From Streptomyces sp. SKN60 (lineage in GTDB: Bacteria > Actinomycetota > Actinomycetes > Streptomycetales > Streptomycetaceae), in NCBI RefSeq assembly GCF_026236535.1, contig NZ_JAHTMW010000026.1, positions 35,749-99,748 of the forward strand: 64,000 bases of DNA. Reading direction: 5' to 3'. Below, one piece after another: positions 38,620 through 48,097 of this stretch (within the stretch, counting starts at the first letter, position 1; each line of letters begins with the position of its first letter). The notes below the pieces were generated by a model that ran no database searches, was not told the origin of the DNA, and was given only the letters and a program-made list of their open reading frames with translations. The translations under genes were made by a program, and so were the position numbers.

Positions 38620-38850
38620 GAGGGATGGGGAGGTTTCTGACGCTGCGCGGGTGGTGATCGCGCCGTTGCTACGGCCCGCGGGTCGGGCTCGTGGCTGGTG
38701 GCTGGTGGCTGGTGGCTGGTGGCTGGTGGCGAGATCACCGCCAGGTTCTCGAGGGCATCGTGTTCAAGTTCCGCACCGGCCTGCCCTGGAGAGACCTGCC
38801 CGAGCGGTTCGGAACCTGGCAGACCGTCCATGGACGGTTCACCCGCCCTC
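38620..38850 (+). pseudogene. IS5-type transposase N-terminal remnant
   Basis: After VIAPLLRPAGRARG the frame is broken by a 7-bp repeat and continues in another frame as DHRQVLEGIVFKFRTGLPWR and DLPERFGTWQTVHGRFTR. This is the N-terminal DUF4096-type domain of IS5 transposases. At about 38850 it passes directly into an IS30 fragment. Confidence 0.8.
38691..38730. repeat. 7-bp tandem repeat, five full copies
   Basis: GTGGCTG occurs five times (38691-38725) followed by GTGGC. The unit is not a multiple of three and has destroyed the reading frame of the transposase remnant, so it likely arose by slippage after the gene was inactive, or caused the inactivation. Confidence 0.9.
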
Positions 38851-39460
38851 TCGATCTACGACCCTCGCCGGCGCCGGGCAATCGACCGCAGCCTCACCCA
38901 GCGGCTGCGGTCAGGCAGGCCGATGCGTCGTCCGAAGATCGCCCGCCGGCCCACTGGACGGGGCGTCATCCGCGGCATGGTGTCCATCACCGCCCGCCCC
39001 GCCGAGGTCGAAGACCGAAAGGGTCCCGGCCACTGGGAGGGTGACTCGTGATGGGCACCCGCCCCTCGGCCGTCGTTGCGCTGCCGAACGGCATCAAGGC
39101 TGAGCAGGTCGCACCGCACCTCATCAGGAGTCTCCTTGGCATCCCGCCCCAGCTGCGGCGGACCCTCACCTGGGATCGGGGCCGGGAGATGGCCGAGCAC
39201 CAGGCCATCACCGCCGAGACGGGTAAGCCGATCTACCTCTGCAAGCCGCGGAGCCCGTGGCAGCGCGGCACCGACAGAACACCAACCGACTGTTGCAGCA
39301 GTACCTTCCCAACGGGGCTGGCCTTCGCGCCTTCAGTCAGGCCGACCTGGACGCCATTGCCCACGAACTCAACCATCGCCCGCGCAAGACCCACGGCTAC
39401 CGGACTCCGTCAGAGGTCTACGCTGACTTCCTGAGCAGCGGTGCTGCGCTGACCGCTTGA
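38850..39460 (+). pseudogene. IS30-family transposase remnant, deleted and frameshifted
   Basis: Pieces are RSGRPMRRPKIARRPTGRG and RPAEVEDRKGPGHWEGD, then after a gap PPQLRRTLTWDRGREMAEHQ and YLCKPRSPWQRGT, then in a third frame LLQQYLPNGAGLRAFSQADL and ELNHRPRKTHGYRTPSEVYA. These are the DDE parts of IS30. The GHWEGD acidic motif stays but following residues are deleted. Confidence 0.85.
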
Positions 39461-39597
39461 GCCCGCCATCGAATGACGACAGGCGATCCACGCGTTCAAT
39501 GAACCCGTGCAATCCGGGGGTTCGAGGCGGCGCGAATCCAGTCAGATCCGGTGGCGATTGCTCAGGGTTTGATGACAGATAGGGTCCGATCCTCCGT

Positions 39598-40121
39598 ACG
39601 GAAGGGGCCCTTCGGCGGCGAACCTGGTCTACAAGCGGGTCTCGACCGACCAGCAGTCGACGTCCCGGCAGAACCTCGTCCTGGCCGAGGCCGGGATCGA
39701 GGACCCGGTCGTCTTCGAGGAGGACCGGGCACTTCCAGCCAATTCCATCCTCTTCAGCGCCCGAAGTTCCGCGAGTTGCTCACCTACGCGCGGCCGGGCT
39801 ACACCGTGCACATCTCCGAGATGTTCCGCCTCGTGCGCGGCAACCAGCACATCCTCGACGTGCTCGACGTCCTCCACCGCGACCGCCTCTCCCTGCGCAT
39901 CCACGACGGCGCGTTCTCCGCGATGGACCTCACCTCCCGCCACCGGCGCACCGGCGAGCTGCTGTCCACCGTGAAGTTCATGGTGCAGACCCTCGCCGCC
40001 GCCGCCGAACTCCAACGCGAGCTACAGCACGAGCTGACCTACGACGGGCCGCGGGCAGCCGAGGCGGACACCACCCAGCCATCCCGACCGACAAGACCGG
40101 CGACGTGCGCTCCGCGTAGGA
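39598..40121 (+). pseudogene. Serine recombinase (resolvase/invertase) remnant
   Basis: The plus strand reads LVYKRVSTDQQSTSRQNLVL (the VST serine motif) and EAGIEDPVVFEEDR. After a shift near 39740 it reads KFRELLTYARPG, SEMFRLVRGNQHILDVLDVL and GELLSTVKFMVQTLAAAAEL. The C-terminal HTH is absent. It may come from a resolvase-carrying transposon or an integrated plasmid. Confidence 0.8.
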
Positions 40122-40124
40122 GGA

Positions 40125-40281
40125 CAACGCCGAGCCCCGACAGGCGCGGGCCCGTGTCGAGCACGCCTTCGCCCGCATGAAGCACTACAAGATCCTTCGC
40201 GACTGCCGCCAGCGCGGCAACGGCCTCCACCACGCGGTCCAGGCCGTCGCCCACATGCACAACCTCGCCCTGGCAGCGTGA
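40125..40281 (+). pseudogene. IS5-type transposase tail remnant
   Basis: RARVEHAFARMKHYKILRDC and HHAVQAVAHMHNLALAA are the last residues of a common Streptomyces IS5-family (DDE_4) transposase. It is fused directly to the recombinase remnant. Confidence 0.8.
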
Positions 40282-40408
40282 CCAGGCCGGCCCCAAAACC
40301 AACCCTGACCTGCCCGGACGCAACCTCTGCAACGCGTTTTAGGACCGCAGCGCGACGGTGACCATCCGCTGCGGGGGCTGCCGCCGACAGTCCGGGGTGT
40401 CATGAGAC

Positions 40409-40425
40409 TGAGTAATCTGGAAGCG
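40409..40425. promoter_or_regulatory. Half-conserved operator before third LAL gene
   Basis: TGAGTA-atctg-GAAGCG, with only the first half of the palindrome conserved. It lies 75-80 nt before the ATG, as in the first LAL gene. Confidence 0.45.
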
Positions 40426-40488
40426 GCTGACCGCCGCGCCCGGAACTGCTCGAGTTTCCTCCGATGGCGGAAGCCACCGGAGGCTGTC

Positions 40489-43119
40489 ATGGGCACGCAA
40501 CCACAGCAGATCTTGCGGTGGCCGCTGACCAGCCGGGACGGCGAACTGGACGACTTCGCGAAGGCGTGGGCTGGCCGGCGGTGCCGGGGCGTGGTGATCT
40601 ACGGCCCGGCGGGGGTGGGCAAGTCACGGCTTGCCGAGGAGTGCCTGGCCCGAACCGTCCACGCCGGGTGGAAGGGGCGCCGCGCGACGGCGTCGGCGGC
40701 GGCCGCAGCGGTGCCTCTCGGCGCGATCGCGCACCTCATCCCGCCAGGAATCGACTTGTCTGATCCCGTCACCGGCTTCGCGGCGGTGGCCGCCGCGCTG
40801 GCCGGGCCCAGGCAGGACCGTCAGTGGGCGGTGTGGGTCGATGACCTACACCTGCTGGACGCTTCCTCTGCGGTACTGCTGCGCCAACTCATCGACGCCC
40901 GGGTGGTGCGGCTGATCGGCACCATCCGCACTGGCGAGCCGGTGGGTGAGGCGGTCGAGGCGCTCGCCGGCGTCGATGCGGTGCACCGCATCGACCTGGA
41001 GGCATTCGGCCAAGAGCAGGCCCAGGCGGTGCTGGCGGCCGCTCTGGGGGGTTCGGTGGGGCGACGCACCTTGCGCGAGCTGTGCACCGCCTCCGGGGGG
41101 AACGTACTGTACCTGCGGGAGCTGGTTACGGGCGCGCTGGCTTCGGGAACACTGGCCAGCGACGGGGAGCTGTGGGAACTTTCCGAGGGAGGTCTGGCGG
41201 GCACCCCGCGACTGGCCGAGCTGATCGAGGCCCGGCTCTCCTCCGTCGACCCCGCAGCTCGGCCGGTGCTGGAACTGCTCGCCCTGGCCGAGCCGCTGCC
41301 GCTGGCCGACGCCCAGCAGGCCGCTCCCCCGGGCGTCCTGATCCAACTGGAACACGCCGGGCTCGTGGAGGTCACCAAGGGCCGCCGCCGTGCCACCCTG
41401 CAGCTCGCCCATCCCCTCTACGGGGAAGTCCTGCGCCCTCGCATACCCTTCACCCGGCGGCGCGCGCTGCTACTTGAGCAGGTCGACCGCATCCGGGCAT
41501 CCGGAGCCCGGCGGCAGGAAGACACCCTCCGCATGGCCACCTGGAGCCTGGCCGCCACCGGCACCGCCGACCCCGAAGTCCTCATCCAGGCAGCCGCGCT
41601 GGCCCGCCATGCCAACGACTACGACCAAGCTGCAGTCCTGGCCGAGGCGGCTTGGAAGCAGGAGCAGAGCGGGCCCGCGGCCTTGAGCTATGCCACCGCG
41701 CTCATCGGCCTGGTGCGCCATGATGAAGCGGAAGACGTGCTGCTGCAGGCCGAAGCCCTGGTTCCCGAGATGGAACGGCCGGCCCTCGTCGAGGCCCGGG
41801 TGAACAACGACATCCTGCAAGGCCGCCTCCTCGACGCTCAGCGGCTCCTCCAAGACCGCCGCGAGCCTCGGAGCCAACTGTCACTGGCGACCGTCCTGTA
41901 CTTCCGTGGACGTTTCCGCGACAGCCTCGAATGCTGCCGTCCCCTGCTCGCCGGAGCCGACACCGCGACGGCCATGGACGCCGCCATCTTCGCCACCTCC
42001 GCCCTCCTGCGGCTGGGACTCATCGAGGAAGCGACATCCACGTTCAAACCGCTGCGCCGGTATATTTCGCCCGGTGATGGTGATCAGCAGAACAGCGAGC
42101 GGAAGGTCTCCCTGTTTTCCGACTTCATCGAGGATGTCCACGCGTACGCACGCGCCCTCAGCGGAGACCTGCGGGCGGCCGAGGAAATCCTGACACGTCA
42201 ATATGAAGAGGCCATCGCGAGGAAAGAACCCGCGATAGCAGCGCGCAGAGCTACCGGCCTGGGGTTCGTCCTCATGGAGCGCGGGAGGCCCCGCTCAGCG
42301 CTAAACGTTCTCCACTCCGTCGCCACACAACGCACCCACTGGAACCTGTTCACCCAATGGTCCCAAGCCAACGCCATCACCTGCGCGGCGCTGCTCAGAC
42401 AAACCTCAAGCGCCGACCTGTACTTGGCATCCCTGCCAACGGCTGGCGACGATCTCGAGGCATGCAACAACCGGCTCGCCCGCGCCTGGCGCGCCTGGCT
42501 TGATTCCGACAAGACGCAAATCGAACAACTCCTGCTGCAGGCCGCCGAGGAAACCAGGCAACTCGGCCAGGACCTGCACAGGATATGGATCGTTCATGCC
42601 ATGGGGCGCCTTGGTATGGCCGACCTGGCCGGCCCCTACTGGGACATTCCCGCACAGGGAGATTTCTTGAAAGCACGGCTGGACTACACCCGAGCGATCG
42701 CTCACAGGGATGTCGAACTCCTCACCCGGGTCGGCCAGGTCTTCCTCGATGCGGGCGCCGACCTCTTCGCCGCCGAAGCCCTCGCCGAGGTTGCGAACCT
42801 GCACCATCGTGGCGGCCGAGCACGCCTGGCCACCGCAGCCGCCAGCCGGGCCACGGCAGCAGCGGCCCGGTGCGAAGGCGCACGCACCCCCGCACTCACC
42901 TATCTCAGCACCATCGAGATCGCGACCCCGCTCACAGCTCGGGAACGCGAAATAGCCATGCTCGCCGCGGCCGGCACCGCCAGCAAGGAGATCGCGGACA
43001 CCCTGCACCTGTCGGTACGCACCGTCGACAACCACCTTCAGCACACCTACACGAAACTCGGCGTCGCCACCCGCCACGAACTCGCCCGGGCCCTCGGCGT
43101 CACACCCCGCCGGGCCTGA
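40489..43119 (+). CDS. LAL-family LuxR transcriptional regulator (third)
   Basis: This 876-aa regulator has Walker A GPAGVGKS, Walker B-like WVDDLHLLDA, a helical middle, and a C-terminal LuxR HTH (LTAREREIAMLAAAG, VRTVDNHLQHTYTKLGVATR). ATG 40489 (MGTQPQQILRWP) has GGAGG 5 nt upstream and matches the start of its paralogue at 23383. The ATPase entry reads LTSRDGEL where paralogues have IGRD. The middle third differs from the first LAL, so the two may sense different signals. It is the only LAL gene here on the plus strand, and IS debris lies on both sides. Confidence 0.93.
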   Translation: MGTQPQQILRWPLTSRDGELDDFAKAWAGRRCRGVVIYGPAGVGKSRLAEECLARTVHAGWKGRRATASAAAAAVPLGAIAHLIPPGIDLSDPVTGFAAVAAALAGPRQDRQWAVWVDDLHLLDASSAVLLRQLIDARVVRLIGTIRTGEPVGEAVEALAGVDAVHRIDLEAFGQEQAQAVLAAALGGSVGRRTLRELCTASGGNVLYLRELVTGALASGTLASDGELWELSEGGLAGTPRLAELIEARLSSVDPAARPVLELLALAEPLPLADAQQAAPPGVLIQLEHAGLVEVTKGRRRATLQLAHPLYGEVLRPRIPFTRRRALLLEQVDRIRASGARRQEDTLRMATWSLAATGTADPEVLIQAAALARHANDYDQAAVLAEAAWKQEQSGPAALSYATALIGLVRHDEAEDVLLQAEALVPEMERPALVEARVNNDILQGRLLDAQRLLQDRREPRSQLSLATVLYFRGRFRDSLECCRPLLAGADTATAMDAAIFATSALLRLGLIEEATSTFKPLRRYISPGDGDQQNSERKVSLFSDFIEDVHAYARALSGDLRAAEEILTRQYEEAIARKEPAIAARRATGLGFVLMERGRPRSALNVLHSVATQRTHWNLFTQWSQANAITCAALLRQTSSADLYLASLPTAGDDLEACNNRLARAWRAWLDSDKTQIEQLLLQAAEETRQLGQDLHRIWIVHAMGRLGMADLAGPYWDIPAQGDFLKARLDYTRAIAHRDVELLTRVGQVFLDAGADLFAAEALAEVANLHHRGGRARLATAAASRATAAAARCEGARTPALTYLSTIEIATPLTAREREIAMLAAAGTASKEIADTLHLSVRTVDNHLQHTYTKLGVATRHELARALGVTPRRA

Positions 43120-43329
43120 GGGGACGCTGTCAGCAGTGGCCACGCCGACTCACACCCACGGCTGGAAAACGAACGCAGCCGGCCACGGCCACCCGGTGCG
43201 CGGGGGTGATCGCACGCAGCCGACAACCACGCATAACGGCAACGAGGACTGTGCAGATGATCGGCCCTGGCCCGGGCCATCCTCGAGCAGGGGAACGACC
43301 CGACCACCGCGCGGCCATAGCCCAGGCGG

Positions 43330-43657
43330 CGGTGCCGCAGCGGACAGCCGTATCGCCGGTACCGAGCGCGTCTGCCGCTGTGGTGCATGCACGGGTTCGA
43401 ACTCGTCCAGGCCCGCTACGTCCGCAACAACCCTCTCACCGGCGCCCTCCAGCGCCAGGCGTTCTCCGCCCTGCGCGCCTCCCCAAGCGCCCGCCGCTAC
43501 TACGACAAGCAGCGAGCCCGAGAGGCCGGCTACAACTCCGCTTCTCCGCCAGGTCGGCAACCGGCTCGTCGGCGTCCTCCACAGATGCCTCAAGACCCGC
43601 ACCCTCTACGGTGAGGCCACCGCCTGGTCACACCAGGCTCTGCCTCAAGCCTCCTGA
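43330..43657 (+). pseudogene. IS110-family transposase C-terminal remnant
   Basis: RYVRNNPLTGALQRQAFSAL and SPSARRYYDKQRAREAGYN, then after a frameshift RQVGNRLVGVLHRCLKTRTL and a stop at 43655. This is the end of an IS110/IS116-type transposase, related to the remnant at 30640. Confidence 0.75.
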
Positions 43658-43670
43658 CCGGCCCGAGGGA

Positions 43671-44066
43671 TCAATCCTCGACGAGACGGAAGGCCAGGCA
43701 GACCACTGGAGTGTCGTCCTCCACCGGGGTGCCCAAGCGATTCCAGTAGCGGCGGTGTCCGGCGCGCCACTCCTCCAGAGAGGCATCGCCCTCCCCTTCA
43801 GCTTGGACATGCTCCCAAGTCACCTCGCTGAAGGCCTTGACTTCCACACCAGTGATCTCGATGACGGCGATGGACTGCCTCTGGTCGTCCAGCAGCGGCA
43901 TCCGTTCGCCGGGGTACTCCAGCCCCTCGGTTTCCTTCGCGTAGTCCCCCAACAGACCAGTGGTGGTGGTCTTCTGTCCGGCAAGCACCAGGGAGTTCAG
44001 CTCTGCCCGCATCCCGTCCGGAGTGCCGAGCTCCATCGAACGCATGCCATTAACCCGCGGCCACAC
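43671..44066 (-). CDS. ASCH-domain protein
   Basis: This 131-aa protein matches small ASCH-domain proteins of Streptomyces, which typically start MWPRVNG. Recognisable parts are LVLAGQKTTTTGLLGDYAKE (the GxKxxT-type core), SIAVIEITGVEVKAFSEVTW and DDTPVVCLAFRLVED. ASCH domains bind RNA or nucleic acid and may act in translation control or RNA modification; a precise role is not known. The GTG start at 44066 has GAGAGG about 12 nt upstream. It appears intact and unrelated to its mobile-element neighbours. Confidence 0.85.
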   Translation of the reverse strand: MWPRVNGMRSMELGTPDGMRAELNSLVLAGQKTTTTGLLGDYAKETEGLEYPGERMPLLDDQRQSIAVIEITGVEVKAFSEVTWEHVQAEGEGDASLEEWRAGHRRYWNRLGTPVEDDTPVVCLAFRLVED

Positions 44067-45214
44067 CTGTCATCACCTCTCTTGCCCGCCGCCGACAGGC
44101 GGATCGCTTCCATTCGAGGATAGGAGAAATCCTCCTCTGCGACCGACTGCCTCGCTCCTGAGACTCTCAAGATCACTTGCGAAGCAGATCCGCTTGACGT
44201 CCAACGACATGGGGTGTCTGAGCAGACTCGACAGCGCTCGCCGCAGCGGCATCAAAGAGGGCCGCGGAAACGGTTCCCGCACCCTGGTCAATCTCGTCGC
44301 GGCAGAGGTCCGGCGACTTCTGGCGGAAGGCCGAACCAGGAGCGCTTCCAGGTGGTACCGGTGTCGTCTTCGGCTCGGCCTTCGTCGACCCCCGCGAACC
44401 GGACAATGGGCTGGGCAACCCCTTCGCTGTCGTCATGGGCGCCGACGTGGGGTGCGGGCCAGACGGCCCCTCCGGATACGAGCTTGACCTCACTGTCGTG
44501 ACACCGACCGGGAAGACGCTCAGGGCGTGCACCCACGGTTTCACTGGCGCCGTGCAGGCGCAGCTGGACGCGCCAGGCCTGGCCAGAACCAGGCGTTACG
44601 CGACGTCCTCCCCGAAGACGTTTCGGCGAGTTTCTTGGTGTCACGTCTAACCCGCTCGCGCCAGGCCCGCACGGCCGGCGCCGCATCCCGGAATTGCTGG
44701 GTGCGCACGGGTATGGGGCGTCAACATCTCACTTCCCCAGCCGGGGGTCTGTCGGCATCAAAATGCACCAGGAGGCGGACGAGCCGACGGCGGAGTATGC
44801 GCAACATCTGAGGACCTCGCCAGTGAGCGGGGATTCCGTCGCCGCCTGGAACGCTGAGGCACCCGGCTGCGGACAGGGTGGTGGCAGGCCGAGGCGGAAC
44901 GGGCTGTGGGCCGGTTTCGTCCAAGGGGTACGCCCGCTGACAGAAGAACGCCGGAGGGCCATGGCGCGTCAGTGCCGAGGCCCACGGGGGCCAGGCCGCG
45001 AACTGTGCTCCTGGGCCCCCGCCGACTCCGTCAGTAGGGCAGGGGCCGTCCCGACGGTGTACGAAGATCGAGAGGGGCCGGGCGACGCGGCGGCTTGGGA
45101 CGACCTGTACGCGGACGCGCATGTCGCTTCTCCTTCCAGTGGATCTCCGAACCGGCGAAGGCGGAGATCGGTAACCTCTGCCACTCAGCCTGCCCCGGTA
45201 GTCAGCGGGCGCGG
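44067..45214. other. No intact gene; possible decayed ORFs
   Basis: A plus-strand frame around 44360-44600 reads VVFGSAFVDPREPDNGLGNP and GYELDLTVVTPTGKTLRACT, which looks like real protein but has no start and loses frame on both sides. I cannot assign it. The remaining part to 45214 shows only overlapping low-quality frames. Confidence 0.4.
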
Positions 45215-45231
45215 TGAGCAATCCCTACTCA
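45215..45231. promoter_or_regulatory. Operator-like palindrome without obvious target
   Basis: TGAGCA-atccc-TACTCA, 11 of 12 fixed bases, flanked by G and C so that GTGAGCA and TACTCAC extend the symmetry. It lies past the end of the fourth LAL gene. No intact gene starts just beyond it on either strand. Confidence 0.55.
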
Positions 45232-45295
45232 CTTGCTGATAAGACGGCCGAAACGCTCCACGTCTCAGTCCTGAAGCGGGGTCCACGGGCTGTGA

Positions 45296-47986
45296 TCATC
45301 CCGCGTCGGATCTCTGGTTGAGCAGGGTGCGCAGGGCGCGCCGGTTGTCGATGCCGAGCTTGCGGTAGATGCGGTAGAGGTGGTTGTCGACGGTGCGGGG
45401 TGAGACGACGAGCCGTTGGGCGATCTCCTGGCTGGTGTGTCCGGCGGCGGCCAGCAGCGCTATCTCCTTCTCACGGTTGCTGAGCGGCTCGCGTTCCTCG
45501 ACGGCGTACAGGAGGAACGTAGGGAACCCGCGGTAGTTCTCGCGTGCCTTTGCGCACCTGTGCGCGGCGGCGGTCGCCATTCGTGGTTCGTGGGCGCGCT
45601 GGTGAAGGCGGGAGGCCACCGCCCACGCTTCCGCCGCGTACAGGGGGGCCTGGGCCTGTTCGAACATCTCGGCGCACAGCGTGACGTCCTTGGCTGATCC
45701 CATGGCTGTGGACTTCGCGAAGGCGATGCGGATCTTGTCGACTGTGCCTTGGACGTTCTGGCTGTCGGGGGGGCACAGCGCTGCCGCGGTCTCGCTGTGT
45801 CCGATTCGGGTCAGGGCGTGTACGACGTCGGCGAGTTCGCCAAGAGCGCCGTGTTCCAGCACGCGTCGTCCTGCCTCTGTGAGGCGTTTCGCGGCGGACT
45901 GGCGGCGGCCGTCGTGCATGTCGCAGGTCGCCAGGGCCAGATCGATGTCAACGGGTTGCGGGCCGTCGTTCAGGTAAGGGTCCAGGCGGAGCTGGGCTGC
46001 CTCCCTGAGGTGGGTGTCATCGAGATGAAGTGCGGAGATTACTTCTCCCGCGCGTGCGAGCTGCTGGACCAGTGGTAGGTCGTCGTTTCCGCCGGCGCCG
46101 CAGAAGAGTCGGTGCGCCTCCGCCACTTCGCCTTGTTCGAACAGCAGACGGGCCAGAGCCAAGCCGGCACGGCTGGCGAGCATCGTGTTGCGTGATGTCG
46201 CGGCGTCGCGGGCAAGCTTGCGCAGGCGCGCGACGGCTCCGGGTCGTCTGCCTGTGATGCCCTCGGCATAACAGGTCAGAACGGGGATATTCAGTATCTC
46301 GTAGTCGGGCAGGTCAGCCTCGTCGAGGGACCGCATGGCCCATTCCAGGCGAGGGGTGATGCCGAGGCAGTCCAGGGGCCTGCCCAATCTCAGAAGTGCC
46401 GGAAGAGCCACCGCTCCTGCTACGGCGACGCGTAGGGGATCGCTGTCGTCGAGCAGCCGCTTCGCAGACTTCCACGCCGTGCGGCAGTCGCCGCTCATGA
46501 ACGCGAGGACGGCTTTGTCGAGGTCCGATGAGGCCAAGGTGGTTTGGACCTGCAGGCCGCTGAGGTCCGCGGGCGAGTAGGTCAGGGCATCGGGATGCAG
46601 TCCCAACGGCTCCCCGATCTCCTCGGCCATGGGAAGCGCATGCAGGATGTTTGCTCGATTGCTGATGCTCTGCGCGGCCGCTGCGACATGGGGTTCGGGA
46701 GACGAAGCCAGGACGTCCAGGACGCCGTGGGCCTGCGCCTGACGGCCCGCATGGCTGAGGATCTTGCTGAAGAGGAGCCCGGCGGCTGGAGTCCTGTGTG
46801 AGCGCCATGCCGCCTCAGCCAGGGCATGCGCCGTTGTCCAGTCCCTCGACCACCAGGCCGTGCGTGCGGATGACAGCAACTCCCCCTCGGCCACGTTCCG
46901 CCCCACTTCGTGACGCCAGAGCGTGAACTGCACTTCACGCCCCTCGGCATGGCCCTCGCGCTGCAAGGTGTACAGCAACTGCCGCAGCAGCCTGCGCCTG
47001 CGCAAAGCTGAAACATTCCAGGCTGTCACCCGCCCCACGAGCTGGTCGGCCAGGCTGATGTCAGCGCCCTCGGGCCCCTCCTCAACCTGCGCCAGGGTGT
47101 GTGACTCAAGCTCCTCCCATACTGCCGCGTCGGCGATGCGCAGTGCGGCCGTCAGCGGCAGTGTCTGCGCCAGGCTGAGCGCCTCGAGGGCAGTCCTCCC
47201 TGCTTCGGACAAGGCCTCGGTGCGGGGGGCTGTCAGCTCCTGCAGGCGCGCCCCGACGTGGTCACCGGCATCAGCCCACATGCCATGCGTGTTGCGGGTC
47301 AGGATGCCGCTCTCCAGGGCGCTGTCGATCAGCTCGCGCAGAACTATCAAGTTCCCCTGGGCGAGGATGGCGAATCTGGCTGCAGTGGTGAACTCCACGG
47401 GTTCTGCGAGTAGTTCACTGCACACAGCAACGAGCTGGCTCTCGGAGAGACTGGTCACGGGCAGTCGGCACAGCCAGCCGTCCTTCCACAGGCCGAGGAC
47501 CTCTTGCGATGTGGTCCGGCTGCCCGTCACCGCCAGCGCCAGCAGGCAGCGTCGTTCACGAGCGAGCTGCGCCAGCAGCGCCCCAGTGGCGTGGTCCAGG
47601 TAGTGGGCATCGTCGACACACACGAGCAGAGGTCGTCGGCGATGCTCTCGAGATACCACGGCGCAGGCCTCTGCAGCGGATTGAGGAATGGGCAACCCCG
47701 CCGATGCCATCGCGCTGGCCAGGGCCTGCAACGGTACGCCCTGCGTCGACTGTCCCGCCTGCACGGTAAGAGAACGAACGCCCTGCTCCTGCAGCATCGC
47801 GGACGCTTCCTGCAGCAGACGGGTCTTGCCGCAACCTGCTTCCCCGGACAGAACCACCCCCGCGCGGTCGGATGCGGCCAGTTCCGCCTTGATCTGCGAC
47901 AGCAGAATCTCGCGCCCCACCAAGCGCGGTTGCGATGTCAGACGCACCCGGATGTTCCCGGGCTCACCGCTGTCTTGTCCTGCCAT
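45296..47986 (-). CDS. LAL-family LuxR transcriptional regulator (fourth, divergent)
   Basis: The regulator (about 896 aa) has Walker A SGEAGCGKT, Walker B-like LLVCVDDAHYLDH, a helical middle and a C-terminal LuxR HTH (LSNREKEIALLAAAGHTSQE, SPRTVDNHLYRIYRKLGID). It differs from the other three LALs throughout. ATG 47986 (MAGQDSGEPG) has AAGGA 9 nt upstream; ATG 47992 and ATG 48037 are in frame. A perfect copy of the TGAGTA-N5-TACTCA palindrome lies 95-111 nt before the start, so it is the best candidate for an autoregulated master activator of the regulon. Confidence 0.93.
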   Translation of the reverse strand: MAGQDSGEPGNIRVRLTSQPRLVGREILLSQIKAELAASDRAGVVLSGEAGCGKTRLLQEASAMLQEQGVRSLTVQAGQSTQGVPLQALASAMASAGLPIPQSAAEACAVVSREHRRRPLLVCVDDAHYLDHATGALLAQLARERRCLLALAVTGSRTTSQEVLGLWKDGWLCRLPVTSLSESQLVAVCSELLAEPVEFTTAARFAILAQGNLIVLRELIDSALESGILTRNTHGMWADAGDHVGARLQELTAPRTEALSEAGRTALEALSLAQTLPLTAALRIADAAVWEELESHTLAQVEEGPEGADISLADQLVGRVTAWNVSALRRRRLLRQLLYTLQREGHAEGREVQFTLWRHEVGRNVAEGELLSSARTAWWSRDWTTAHALAEAAWRSHRTPAAGLLFSKILSHAGRQAQAHGVLDVLASSPEPHVAAAAQSISNRANILHALPMAEEIGEPLGLHPDALTYSPADLSGLQVQTTLASSDLDKAVLAFMSGDCRTAWKSAKRLLDDSDPLRVAVAGAVALPALLRLGRPLDCLGITPRLEWAMRSLDEADLPDYEILNIPVLTCYAEGITGRRPGAVARLRKLARDAATSRNTMLASRAGLALARLLFEQGEVAEAHRLFCGAGGNDDLPLVQQLARAGEVISALHLDDTHLREAAQLRLDPYLNDGPQPVDIDLALATCDMHDGRRQSAAKRLTEAGRRVLEHGALGELADVVHALTRIGHSETAAALCPPDSQNVQGTVDKIRIAFAKSTAMGSAKDVTLCAEMFEQAQAPLYAAEAWAVASRLHQRAHEPRMATAAAHRCAKARENYRGFPTFLLYAVEEREPLSNREKEIALLAAAGHTSQEIAQRLVVSPRTVDNHLYRIYRKLGIDNRRALRTLLNQRSDAG

Positions 47987-48080
47987 GGGCATAATTCCTT
48001 GTGGGTCACTGGCTCGCCGTCCAGCGGCAATGCGCACTCGATCGAGTGGCCACCCTGCGATCCCGTCCGCTGTGAGCGGA

Positions 48081-48097
48081 TGAGTAAGGGCTACTCA
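48081..48097. promoter_or_regulatory. Operator palindrome, perfect copy before fourth LAL gene
   Basis: TGAGTA-agggc-TACTCA, 12 of 12 fixed bases. Confidence 0.75.
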
